Shown one piece after another: positions 24,264 to 31,629 of a DNA stretch of 36,039 nucleotides. Where the stretch lies: contig NZ_BNBF01000014.1 of NCBI RefSeq assembly GCF_014654935.1, positions 72,554-108,592 on the forward strand, given 5' to 3'. This DNA comes from Streptomyces capoamus (lineage in GTDB: Bacteria > Actinomycetota > Actinomycetes > Streptomycetales > Streptomycetaceae). The translations under genes were made by a program, and so were the position numbers. The notes beneath the pieces are model-generated. The model was not told where the DNA came from, made no database searches, and was given only the letters and a program-made list of their open reading frames with translations. Position 1 is the stretch's first letter; every line of letters begins with the position of its first letter.

Positions 24264-25787
24264 ATGCGCGAACAGCGGAAGCTCACCGATTCGTACTGGC
24301 TGCGGACCGCCCCGGGGCCGTCCCATCCGACCCTGGACGGGGATCTCGACGTGGACGTGGCCGTGATCGGCGCGGGGATCGCCGGGCTGAGCGCCGCGCA
24401 CGAGCTGGCCCGGGCCGGGCGGCGGGTGGCGGTACTGGAGGCCGGGCGGGCCGCGGGCGGCGTCACCGGCTACACCACCGCGAAGCTGACCGCCCAGCAC
24501 ACCCTGGTCTACGACCGGCTCCGGCGCACCCGCGGGACGGAGGGGGCGCGGCTGTACGCGCGTTCGCAGACCGAGGCGATCGAGCACGCGGCGGCGCTGG
24601 TGGACGAGCTGGGTGTCGACTGCGAGTGGGAGACCAGGGACGCCTACACCTATGTCCGGGACCGGTCGCGGGTGGACGAGGTGCGCGCGGAGGCGGACGC
24701 CGCCCGGGAGGCGGGGCTGCCGGCCTCGTTCACCACGGAGACCGGGCTGCCGTTCCCGGTGGCGGGCGCGGTCCGGGTGACCGGGCAGGCGCAGTTCCAC
24801 CCGGTCAAGTACCTGCGGGCGCTCACCGCCGACCTGCTCGCGCACGGCGGCCAGGTGTTCGAGCACACCCGGGTCACCGGTCTGGAGGAGGGCGAGCCGT
24901 GCCGGCTGACGACCGGGGCGGGCGCCACGGTGACCGCCCGGGACGTCGTGGTCGCCACCCACTACCCGGTGTTCGACCGGGCCCTGCTGTTCACCCGGCT
25001 CTCCCCGCGCCGGGAACTGGTGGTCGCCGGACCGCTGGGCGACGGACCGGATCCCGGGGGCATGTACATCACGCCGGACGAGAACACCCGCTCGGTGCGT
25101 ACGGCGCCCTACGGCCCCGACGGGCAGCGGCTGCTCGTGGTGACCGGCGAGCACTTCACGCCGGGCACCGGCGATCCGCAGGCGGGCTTCGACCGGCTCG
25201 CCGACTGGGCGCAGGCGCACTTCCCCGGGGTGACCCTGGACCACGCCTGGGCCACCCAGGACAACGAGTCCACCGACACCGTCCCGCTGGTCGGTCCCCT
25301 GCACCCGGGCGCCCGGCACGCGTACGTCGTCACGGGCTTCGGCGGCTGGGGCCTGAGCGGCGGGATCATGGGCGGGCTGCTGCTGACCGCGCTGATCACC
25401 GGCGAGGATCGCCCGTGGCGGGAACTGTACGACCCGCGCGGGCTGAAGTCGGTGGTGCGCGAGGCGCCGTCGCTGCTGAAGACGCAGGCCGAGGTGGCCC
25501 GGCACTTCGTGGGCGACCGGCTGAAGCCGCCGGCCTCGGTGGACGACCTGGCACCGGGCGACGGCGCGGTGGTCCGCTCCGGCTCCGGGCGGCTCGCCGT
25601 CCACCGTGACGAGGAGGGCACCCTGCACGCCGTGTCGGCCCGCTGCACCCACCTCGGCTGCCTGGTCTCCTTCAACCGCGCCGAGCGTGCCTGGGAGTGT
25701 CCCTGCCACGGCTCGCGCTTCGCCGTCGACGGCACGGTGCTCCAGGGCCCGGCCGTCAAGCCCCTGGAGCGGCACGACCTGGAGTGA
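24264..25787 (+). CDS. FAD-dependent oxidoreductase with C-terminal Rieske [2Fe-2S] domain
   Basis: 507 residues. FAD-binding [30 protein letters not shown] (GAGIAG at 36-41) opens a DAO-type domain, with HAYVVTGFGGWGLSGGIMGG near 360 closing it. The C-terminal Rieske domain has Cys461-x-His463 and Cys479-xx-His482 as cluster ligands, and Cys466/Cys481 as the bc1-type disulfide (CTHLGC, CPCHGS). No signal peptide. The substrate of this family is not known. The fusion lets electrons pass from an oxidised organic substrate through FAD to the cluster or back. The ATG at 24264 has a weak ribosome site; coupling with ppk2 is possible. Confidence 0.94.
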   Translation: MREQRKLTDSYWLRTAPGPSHPTLDGDLDVDVAVIGAGIAGLSAAHELARAGRRVAVLEAGRAAGGVTGYTTAKLTAQHTLVYDRLRRTRGTEGARLYARSQTEAIEHAAALVDELGVDCEWETRDAYTYVRDRSRVDEVRAEADAAREAGLPASFTTETGLPFPVAGAVRVTGQAQFHPVKYLRALTADLLAHGGQVFEHTRVTGLEEGEPCRLTTGAGATVTARDVVVATHYPVFDRALLFTRLSPRRELVVAGPLGDGPDPGGMYITPDENTRSVRTAPYGPDGQRLLVVTGEHFTPGTGDPQAGFDRLADWAQAHFPGVTLDHAWATQDNESTDTVPLVGPLHPGARHAYVVTGFGGWGLSGGIMGGLLLTALITGEDRPWRELYDPRGLKSVVREAPSLLKTQAEVARHFVGDRLKPPASVDDLAPGDGAVVRSGSGRLAVHRDEEGTLHAVSARCTHLGCLVSFNRAERAWECPCHGSRFAVDGTVLQGPAVKPLERHDLE

Positions 25788-25867
25788 GGGCGACGGGGTC
25801 GCCGCCGCGCGGGTGACCCCAGCGCCGCGCCACGCCTCATATCAACACATAAACAGACATTCAGTCC

Positions 25868-25873
25868 TACGTT
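25868..25873 (+). promoter_or_regulatory. -10 element for a probable leaderless deacetylase transcript
   Basis: TACGTT lies 6 bases before GTG 25880 in an AT-rich island (25838-25875) within very GC-rich surroundings. No ribosome site is present before the GTG. Confidence 0.55.
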
Positions 25874-25879
25874 GGTACG

Positions 25880-26725
25880 GTGATCCCACGCGTACGCCGT
25901 ATCGCCGCCCTCTGCGCCCTGGGCGCGGCGCTCACCGCCTGCGGAACCGCGGGCGGCGGGCGCCCGGCCCCGGCCGCCTCCTCCGCCTCCCCCTCCGCCG
26001 CCGGACCGCCCGTGCTCGCACCGGGTCCCGGCGGGCTCACCCCGGTCTTCGAACACGGACCGCGCACCCGGGGCAAGACGGTCGCCCTCACCTTCGACGC
26101 CGACATGACCGCCGACCAGGGCCCCCGCGCGGCCTCCGGCGAGCACTTCGACAACCCCGGACTGATCGGCGCCCTGCGCGAGCTGAAGGTGCCGGCCACC
26201 GTGTTCATGACCGGCCGGTGGGCCGAGCAGTACCCGGCCGAGGCCCGCGACCTGGGCCGGGACCCGCGGTTCGAGGTGGCCAACCACTCCTGGAGCCACT
26301 ACGCCTTCACCGCCGACTGCTACGGCCTGCCGACCGTCGACTCCGGGGCCGACGCGATGCGGGCGGAGGTCCAGCGGGCGTACGCCTCCCTGCGCAAGGC
26401 GGGCGTGCCGAAGGCGATGCCGTACTTCCGCTTCCCCGGCGGCTGCTACGACCGGCAGGCGCTGCGCGCGCTGAGCGGGCTCGGGGTGACCGCCGTGCAG
26501 TGGGACGTCGTCAGCGGGGACGCGTTCGCCACGGACGCCGACGCGGTGGTCAAGCAGGTGCTCGACGGGGTGAAGCCCGGGTCGGTGGTCGTCCTGCACT
26601 GCACCCGAAGCGCCGCCCCGACCACCGAGCGGGTCGTACGCACGGTCGTACCGCAACTGCGCGGCCGCGGCTACCGGTTCGTCAAGGTCTCCGAACTCAT
26701 CGGCCAGACGGCCGGGAACCGCTGA
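25880..26725 (+). CDS. Polysaccharide deacetylase (NodB-fold) lipoprotein
   Basis: 281 residues. Signal and lipobox ALTAC (Cys21) mark a lipoprotein; a Pro/Ser/Ala linker follows. NodB motifs: ALTFDADMT (Asp73, Asp75), NHSWSHY (His136, His140), RFPGGCYD, and VVVLHCT carrying the late His. Motif 1 is TFDAD rather than TFDDG, seen in some peptidoglycan or unusual deacetylases. Probably removes acetyl groups from peptidoglycan or another GlcNAc polymer at the cell surface, using a metal ion. The GTG start lacks a ribosome site and sits 6 bases after TACGTT, so leaderless translation is likely. Confidence 0.92.
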   Translation: MIPRVRRIAALCALGAALTACGTAGGGRPAPAASSASPSAAGPPVLAPGPGGLTPVFEHGPRTRGKTVALTFDADMTADQGPRAASGEHFDNPGLIGALRELKVPATVFMTGRWAEQYPAEARDLGRDPRFEVANHSWSHYAFTADCYGLPTVDSGADAMRAEVQRAYASLRKAGVPKAMPYFRFPGGCYDRQALRALSGLGVTAVQWDVVSGDAFATDADAVVKQVLDGVKPGSVVVLHCTRSAAPTTERVVRTVVPQLRGRGYRFVKVSELIGQTAGNR

Positions 26726-26730
26726 CGTCC

Positions 26731-26736
26731 TACGCT
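26731..26736 (+). promoter_or_regulatory. -10 element for a probable leaderless zinc-ribbon miniprotein transcript
   Basis: TACGCT with 6 bases before ATG 26743; GAAGG is too near the ATG to serve as a ribosome site. Confidence 0.5.
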
Positions 26737-26742
26737 GAAGGC

Positions 26743-26925
26743 ATGAGCGACGAGGACCACTGCACGATCACCGGGACGGCAAAGCCGGCGAAGGCCGACG
26801 GTCCGCCCTACGCCGAGTGCGTACTGTGCCGGGAGCCGACGGAGTACCCGGAGTCGTACAAGGGGATCACGCTGTGCCCGGTCTGCGAGTGGCAGGAGGC
26901 CCAACGCACCGCCTGCTCGGGATGA
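26743..26925 (+). CDS. 60-residue zinc-ribbon-like protein
   Basis: 60 residues beginning MSDEDHCTITGTAKPAK. Two CxxC knuckles, CVLC (about 26-29) and CPVC (about 45-48), form a likely single zinc site; an extra Cys7 is near the N-terminus and Cys58 near the C-terminus. The surroundings (REPTEYPESYKGITL, EWQEAQR) look like a treble-clef or rubredoxin-like miniprotein. No known function is assigned. Such small zinc ribbons are frequent in Streptomyces and easily missed. The gene converges on the DUF6086-like gene after 28 bp. Confidence 0.8.
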   Translation: MSDEDHCTITGTAKPAKADGPPYAECVLCREPTEYPESYKGITLCPVCEWQEAQRTACSG

Positions 26926-26953
26926 GCGGCGCCGGACGCCTCCCGGGCGCCGC

Positions 26954-27394
26954 TCAACGGGCCATCCCCCGGTCGAGTTCCGCCGCCCTGGCCCGTACCG
27001 CCGTGGCCCAGGGGCCTCCGTCCCGCGGCGGGGCGGACAGCCCGGTGGCGGTGACCTGCACGTCGGACGGCGGGCCGTCCGGGAAGGTTTCGAGCCGCTC
27101 CCAGTCGATGGCGGTCCCGGCGCGCCGGGCGAGGGCGACGACGGTGCCGACGAACCCTTCCGAGAGGGCCAGGACGACGGGGTGGCCGGTCCGCCGGTGC
27201 CGGGCGAGCAGGGCGTGCACGAAGACCGCGAAGGCGTCCGGATCGATGTCGGACTCGTCGTTGCGCATCGGACCGATGCCGGACGGCAGCCCCAGCTCGG
27301 CCTCGAACACCTCCACCTGCCGCAGGAAGAGCCGGGCGGCCCCGTTGGACGGATTCCACAGCGTCTCGCCGCCGAGGTCGAAGTACTGGCTCAC
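26954..27394 (-). CDS. DUF6086-like protein, function unknown
   Basis: 146 residues from GTG 27394, chosen because GGAGGGG precedes it and the conserved sequence begins there (SQYFDLGGETLWNPSNGAAR). It continues LFLRQVEVFEAELGLPSG, GPMRNDESDIDP and HALLARHRRTGHPVVLALSEGF, a pattern I recall as DUF6086. Soluble, no cysteines, acidic. DUF6086 genes are common in streptomycetes, sometimes near toxin-type loci, but nothing of that kind is next to this one. The family assignment is from memory. Confidence 0.75.
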   Translation of the reverse strand: MSQYFDLGGETLWNPSNGAARLFLRQVEVFEAELGLPSGIGPMRNDESDIDPDAFAVFVHALLARHRRTGHPVVLALSEGFVGTVVALARRAGTAIDWERLETFPDGPPSDVQVTATGLSAPPRDGGPWATAVRARAAELDRGMAR

Positions 27395-27491
27395 GGTGCT
27401 TCCCCTCCAGTCGCTTTCACCGGTCAAGAGGGGTGAGCGCGGCCGGTCGGTTCACCGGTGCCGCCGGAATTCGCCGGACGGGACCCGCGCG

Positions 27492-27521
27492 TTGATCGGC
27501 CCGGCCGCCGCTCCGTAGGCT
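27492..27521 (+). promoter_or_regulatory. Promoter for the PTH2-like gene, leaderless
   Basis: TTGATC (27492-27497), 18 bases, TAGGCT (27516-27521), then 8 bases to GTG 27530. Both boxes are good and transcription would begin at the start codon. Confidence 0.6.
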
Positions 27522-27529
27522 GGGCTCCC

Positions 27530-28249
27530 GTGAGCCACGTTCCCGCCCCCGCCGCCGACAGCCCCTTCCGGTCCGCGCACAGCCCGCGCGACGAGGCACC
27601 CCAGTTCGTGCTGCCGCTCGTCGTCCGCATCGAGCGCGGTGCCCCGCCGGCCCGTACCGACGCGCTGGAGACCGCCGCCCGGGCCGTCCTGACCCTGCTC
27701 GGCGACGAGCGGGCGCACGGCGACGGCGAGTGGGCCGGGGCGGTGCGCGACTGGGAGGACGCCCGGATCCGCAAGGTGGTCCGGCGGGCCCGGGGCGCCG
27801 AGTGGCGGCGCGCCGGTGCGCTGCCCGGGATCACGGTGACCGGCGCCGCCGCGGAGGTCCGGGTGTTCCCGCCGGTCCCGCTGGACGGCTGGCCCAAGGA
27901 CCTGGCGAAGCTCCAGGTGTCGGGCACCGACCTGGACGACCCCGAACCGCCGCTGTCCGCCGATCCGGCGGCCGGGCCGGTGCTCTGGCTCAACCCGGAC
28001 CTGGAGATGTCGGCCGGCAAGGCGATGGCCCAGACCGGCCACGGCGCCCAGCTGGCCTGGTGGGCCCTGTCGGACACCGCCCGTACCGCCTGGCGGGACG
28101 CCGGCTTCCCCCTCTCCGTCCGCACGGCCGCGCCGGCCGACTGGCCCCGCCTGACCTCCGGCGGGCTGCCCGTGGTCCGCGACGCCGGCTTCACGGAGAT
28201 CGCCCCGGGCTCCTGCACCGTCGTCGCCGAGCACCCGGCGCTGCGCTAG
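27530..28249 (+). CDS. Peptidyl-tRNA hydrolase 2-fold protein with a long N-terminal domain
   Basis: 239 residues. The C-terminal 90 or so residues hold the PTH2 motifs: [25 protein letters not shown] (MSxGKxxAQxxH, Lys164, Gln168, His171), then [23 protein letters not shown], matching PTH2's DAGRTEIAPGT. PTH2 enzymes (common in archaea and eukaryotes) recycle stalled peptidyl-tRNA. The first 145 residues are extra: [13 protein letters not shown] and [41 protein letters not shown] in parts, possibly a degraded second copy of the fold. The bacterial essential activity is normally from Pth1, so this is likely an accessory or altered function. The GTG fits a leaderless transcript. Confidence 0.85.
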   Translation: MSHVPAPAADSPFRSAHSPRDEAPQFVLPLVVRIERGAPPARTDALETAARAVLTLLGDERAHGDGEWAGAVRDWEDARIRKVVRRARGAEWRRAGALPGITVTGAAAEVRVFPPVPLDGWPKDLAKLQVSGTDLDDPEPPLSADPAAGPVLWLNPDLEMSAGKAMAQTGHGAQLAWWALSDTARTAWRDAGFPLSVRTAAPADWPRLTSGGLPVVRDAGFTEIAPGSCTVVAEHPALR

Positions 28250-28368
28250 GGCCGGCCGCAACCTCAAATGTTGCTCTGAACGCGTCGGGGACGGGGTTCG
28301 CGGGCGGCCGGCGGGGCCATACCTCCGTCACCCGGCGAGCAGCGCGGGGGCAGGAGGGGGGAGACGGC

Positions 28369-29742
28369 ATGCGACGACTGGGGACCGGGATCGGGTGGCG
28401 GCCGGAGATCGCGGGCGCCGTGGAGGGGATGCCCGGCATCGACTGGGTGGAGGTCGTGGCGGAGAACGTCTGCCCCGGCCACCTCCCCGAGTCGCTGCTG
28501 CGGCTGCGCGAACGCGGGGTGACGGTGGTCCCGCACGGGGTCTCGCTCGGCCTCGGCGGTGCCGACCGCCCCGACGAGCAGCGGCTGGCGGCGCTCGCCG
28601 AGCGGGCGCAGGCCCTCGGCTCACCGCTGGTCACCGAGCATATCGCCTTCGTCCGGGCGGGCGGGCCCCTCACCGCCTCCCCGCGTCTGGAGGCCGGCCA
28701 CCTGCTGCCGGTGCCGCGTACCCGGGACGCGCTGGACGTGCTGTGCGAGAACGTCCGTACCGCCCAGGCCGCGCTGCCCGTGCCGCTGGCCCTGGAGAAC
28801 ATCGCCGCGCTGTTCGCGTGGCCGGACGAGGAGCTGACCGAGGGGCAGTTCCTGTCCGAGCTGGTCGAGCGGACCGGCGTACGGCTGCTGATCGACGTGG
28901 CCAACCTGCACACCAACCACGTCAACCGGGGTGAGGACCCGGCCCGGGCGCTGGCCGAGCTGCCCCTGGAGGCGATCGCCTACGTGCATGTCGCGGGCGG
29001 CTTCGAGCGCGACGGCGTCTGGCACGACAGCCACGCGCACCCCGTGCCGGGCCCGGTGCTGGACATCCTGACCGGTCTGGCCGCCCGGGTCGCGCCGCCG
29101 GGGGTGCTGCTGGAGCGGGACGAGAACTTCCCCGGACCGGGCGAGCTGGAGCGGGAGCTGGACGCCGTCCGGGAGGCGGTGGCGGCCGGGCGCGGGCGCG
29201 CGGCGGACGGTACGGCCTCGGCGGTGCCGGGGGCCGGCGGTGCCGGGGCCGTGGGCGCCGGGGCCGGCGGTGTCGGGGTGCTGGCGCGGCCGGTGGCCGG
29301 GGCGCGTGAGCGGGTCGCGGTGGCCCAGACCGCCGTACTGTCCTGCCTGGTGGCGGGGACGCCGGTGCCGGAGGGGTTCGACCGGGTGCGGATGGGGGTG
29401 CAGTCGCGGGCGCTCGCGGCCAAGCGGGCGGGGGTGGTGGCGAAGGTGGCGCCCGAGCTGCCGGTGATCCTCGGGGCGGGCTACCGGGAGGCGTTCCTGG
29501 GGTACGCGCGGCAGCGGCCGATGCGCGGGGGGTACCGGCAGGATGCGCTGGACTTCGCCGGGCACCTGCTGAAGCTGGGGCGGGCGGGGGACGCGAGGGC
29601 GCTCCGGGAGCTGCGCGAGTGGTGGCTGGACCGGTCGGGCCCGGCGCCCCGCGAGCGGGGGCTCGTCGAGCGGGTGCTGCGGCGCCGGGTGCGCGGGGGC
29701 ACCCGCGGGCTGCCGGGGGAACCGGAACCCGCCCCCCAGTAA
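28369..29742 (+). CDS. DUF692 (MNIO-type) protein fused to a C-terminal partner-like domain
   Basis: 457 residues, ATG with AGGAGGGGGGAG upstream. Residues 1-275 are DUF692, the TIM-barrel family of multinuclear non-heme iron oxidases (MbnB, BufB, TglH) that modify cysteine in peptides. Candidate metal ligands by position: His56 (VPHGVS), His91 (TEHIAF), Glu143 (LENIA), Asp176 (IDVANLH), His207 (YVHVAG), Asp220/His222 (HDSHAH), Glu249 (LLERDENFP), all retained. After a Gly/Ala linker (about 285-303) a helical domain (315-405: [49 protein letters not shown]) has the look of the DUF2063/MbnC-like partner that binds the substrate leader, matching what I recall as the SCO6045-like C-terminus. No peptide substrate is adjacent. 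Confidence 0.88.
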   Translation: MRRLGTGIGWRPEIAGAVEGMPGIDWVEVVAENVCPGHLPESLLRLRERGVTVVPHGVSLGLGGADRPDEQRLAALAERAQALGSPLVTEHIAFVRAGGPLTASPRLEAGHLLPVPRTRDALDVLCENVRTAQAALPVPLALENIAALFAWPDEELTEGQFLSELVERTGVRLLIDVANLHTNHVNRGEDPARALAELPLEAIAYVHVAGGFERDGVWHDSHAHPVPGPVLDILTGLAARVAPPGVLLERDENFPGPGELERELDAVREAVAAGRGRAADGTASAVPGAGGAGAVGAGAGGVGVLARPVAGARERVAVAQTAVLSCLVAGTPVPEGFDRVRMGVQSRALAAKRAGVVAKVAPELPVILGAGYREAFLGYARQRPMRGGYRQDALDFAGHLLKLGRAGDARALRELREWWLDRSGPAPRERGLVERVLRRRVRGGTRGLPGEPEPAPQ

Positions 29743-29798
29743 GATGCCAACCCCGCACCCGTCCCCAGCACATCCCGGCGTGCGGTGCAGGAGGCACC

Positions 29799-30569
29799 AT
29801 GCGACCGCGTTCCCCGATCACCGGCCGAGGCTTGTTCAGCGGCACCGGTCTCGTCATCACCGCCCTGGCCGCCACGGTCGTCGCGCTGCTGGTCCCGCTC
29901 TGGTCGTACGCCGGCGGGCAGGGCCCGGCGGGCGCGAACGTCCTGAGTGCGCGGACGGTGGCGACGCCGTACGGCCCGCTGTCGGCGCGCGACCGGGACT
30001 TCGTGACCAAGGTCCGGCTGGCCGGACTGTGGGAGCTGCCCGCCGGGGAGCTGGCGCAGCGCAAGGGCACGACACCGGCCGTCCGCGCGGCCGGGCAGCA
30101 CCTGGTCGACGGGCACACCTCCCTGGACGCGCACGTCCGCACGGTCGCCACCCAGCTCGGCCTGGCCCTGCCCAACGAGCCGAACGCGCAGCAGCGGGAG
30201 TGGCTGGCCACCCTGCGCACGGCCAAGGGCCAGGACTTCGACCGCGCGTTCGCCGGCCTGCTCCGGCTCGCGCACGGCCGGGTGTTCTCGCTGGTCGCCG
30301 AGGTCCGGGCGGGCACCCAGAACTCCCTGGTCCGCGACCTCGCCGACGACGCCAACGCGACGGTCCTGGACCACATCAAGGTCCTGGAGGCGACGGGGTA
30401 CGTCGACTTCGCGCAGCTGGCCGAGGACCTGGCGGTCCCCGCCACCCCGGTGCCGACCCCCTCGGAGGTCGACCCCGGTGCCGCCGTACCCGTCGCCCCG
30501 TCGCCGGGCGGGACGCCCGCGCTGCCGCCCGCCGCGGCGAGCCCGCCGCCGGCGACGAGCAGTCCCTGA
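29799..30569 (+). CDS. DUF4142 family membrane-anchored protein
   Basis: 256 residues, ATG with GGAGG upstream. An N-terminal hydrophobic segment (GLVITALAATVVALLVPLW) is followed by a ferritin-like helical DUF4142 domain: SARDRDFVTKVRLAGLWELPAGELAQRKG, RAAGQHLVDGHTSLDAHV, ending DHIKVLEATGYVDF. The His residues typical of the DUF4142 bundle are visible (GQHLVDGHTSLDAHV). The C-terminus is Pro/Ala-rich (wall-spanning style). Probably exposed outside the membrane. Lies 56 bp after the DUF692 gene on the same strand. Function unknown. Confidence 0.88.
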   Translation: MRPRSPITGRGLFSGTGLVITALAATVVALLVPLWSYAGGQGPAGANVLSARTVATPYGPLSARDRDFVTKVRLAGLWELPAGELAQRKGTTPAVRAAGQHLVDGHTSLDAHVRTVATQLGLALPNEPNAQQREWLATLRTAKGQDFDRAFAGLLRLAHGRVFSLVAEVRAGTQNSLVRDLADDANATVLDHIKVLEATGYVDFAQLAEDLAVPATPVPTPSEVDPGAAVPVAPSPGGTPALPPAAASPPPATSSP

Positions 30570-30708
30570 CCGCCGGCCACGAGCGGCCCTGATCACCGCG
30601 GGCGGCCACTGACCAGGCCGGGAAACGGAACGTCACATACCGGCAACAGTCCGTCCGGATGGTGAAAGGGCGTGGCGTCCGCCCGGTCCCCTGGCATACA
30701 AACACGTC

Positions 30709-31482
30709 ATGTTCTGGGTCCTTCTCCTGCTCCTGGCCTGGGCTTCCGCCGGGTCCGCCTGCATCCGGCTGTGCCTCACGGCCGTCCGCGCGGCAGCCGC
30801 GGACGGGCGTGGCGCGCCGGCGGAGCGTGATCTCACGCTGTACGAGGCGGCCTTCCTCTCCGGCGGCCCGGCCCGGGTGGCCGATGTGACCCTGGTCTCC
30901 ATGGCCCGCCAGCGCCGGCTGCTGCTCGCGCACACCGGCTGGGCCACGGTCGTGGACCCGCGGGGCCACGACGAGATCGAGCGGTCCGTCATAGGGGCCA
31001 TCGGACCCGAGGGGCAGTCGCGGATCGCGCCGGTCCGGGCGCGGGCGGCCGGCGCGGAGGCGGTCGGGCGGCTGGCGGAGTCACTGGTGCGCGCCGGTCT
31101 CGCGGTGCCCGAGGGCGCGGGCACGACCGTGGGGGCCGCCGTCCGCCGGGTGCGGGCCGCAGCCCTGGCGGTGGCCGTCCTGGCCGTGACCGCGCTACTG
31201 CTGCCGATCGAGACCGGTACCCCGCGCCTGCTGGTGGCCGCGTGGTTCGCGCTGCCCCTTACGCTGACGCTCAGCTGCCTGGCCATCGCCCGCTTCGAGG
31301 TGCACCCGTACTCGCGCTGGGCGTCCCCGGCCGGGCAGCGGCTGCTGGGCGCGCTGGCCGGCCGGCCGGCCGGTGACGAGCGGTCGTTCCTCACCACCGT
31401 CGCCGTACGCGGCATCCGCGCGATCGGCGAGCCGGAGCTGCGCGCGGCCTTCACCCACCGCGACCAGCCCTGGCGGGAGTGA
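30709..31482 (+). CDS. TIGR04222-like membrane protein
   Basis: 257 residues. Hydrophobic N-terminus (FWVLLLLLAWASAGSACIRLCL) followed by LTLYEAAFLSGGPARVADVTLVSMARQRRLLLAHTGWATVV, the feature I associate with TIGR04222. Two late hydrophobic helices (AAALAVAVLAVTALLLP and LLVAAWFALPLTLTLSCL) precede a short C-terminus ending FTHRDQPWRE. As I recall, many relatives carry a Cys/Gly-rich tail after this point; this one does not. No ribosome site is seen; TACAAA six bases upstream of the ATG suggests a leaderless start. It follows DUF692 and DUF4142 on the same strand and may form part of the same locus. Confidence 0.82.
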   Translation: MFWVLLLLLAWASAGSACIRLCLTAVRAAAADGRGAPAERDLTLYEAAFLSGGPARVADVTLVSMARQRRLLLAHTGWATVVDPRGHDEIERSVIGAIGPEGQSRIAPVRARAAGAEAVGRLAESLVRAGLAVPEGAGTTVGAAVRRVRAAALAVAVLAVTALLLPIETGTPRLLVAAWFALPLTLTLSCLAIARFEVHPYSRWASPAGQRLLGALAGRPAGDERSFLTTVAVRGIRAIGEPELRAAFTHRDQPWRE

Positions 31483-31629
31483 GGGCGGCTTCGGGGGGCG
31501 CGCGGGGGGCATTGGCGCCGACACCGGCCGGGTGGTGCTTGCCTTGCCCCACGGCCGGACGAAAGATCCCTGGTGTGGTCGCCGGGCCGTGGCAGCCGTG
31601 CCATCGCCGCCGCACCGAAGGGATACGCG

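Noticed and set aside
28258-28274. GCAAC-N7-GTTGC hairpin before the DUF692 gene as a riboswitch or terminator
   Set aside because: Only 5 bp of pairing in a GC-rich region and no further conserved structure visible; too weak to call.
29225-29285. Gly/Ala repeat in the DUF692 gene as a possible precursor-peptide fragment or frameshift
   Set aside because: The frame is intact on both sides and the repeat is a flexible linker between two domains; it has no cysteine.
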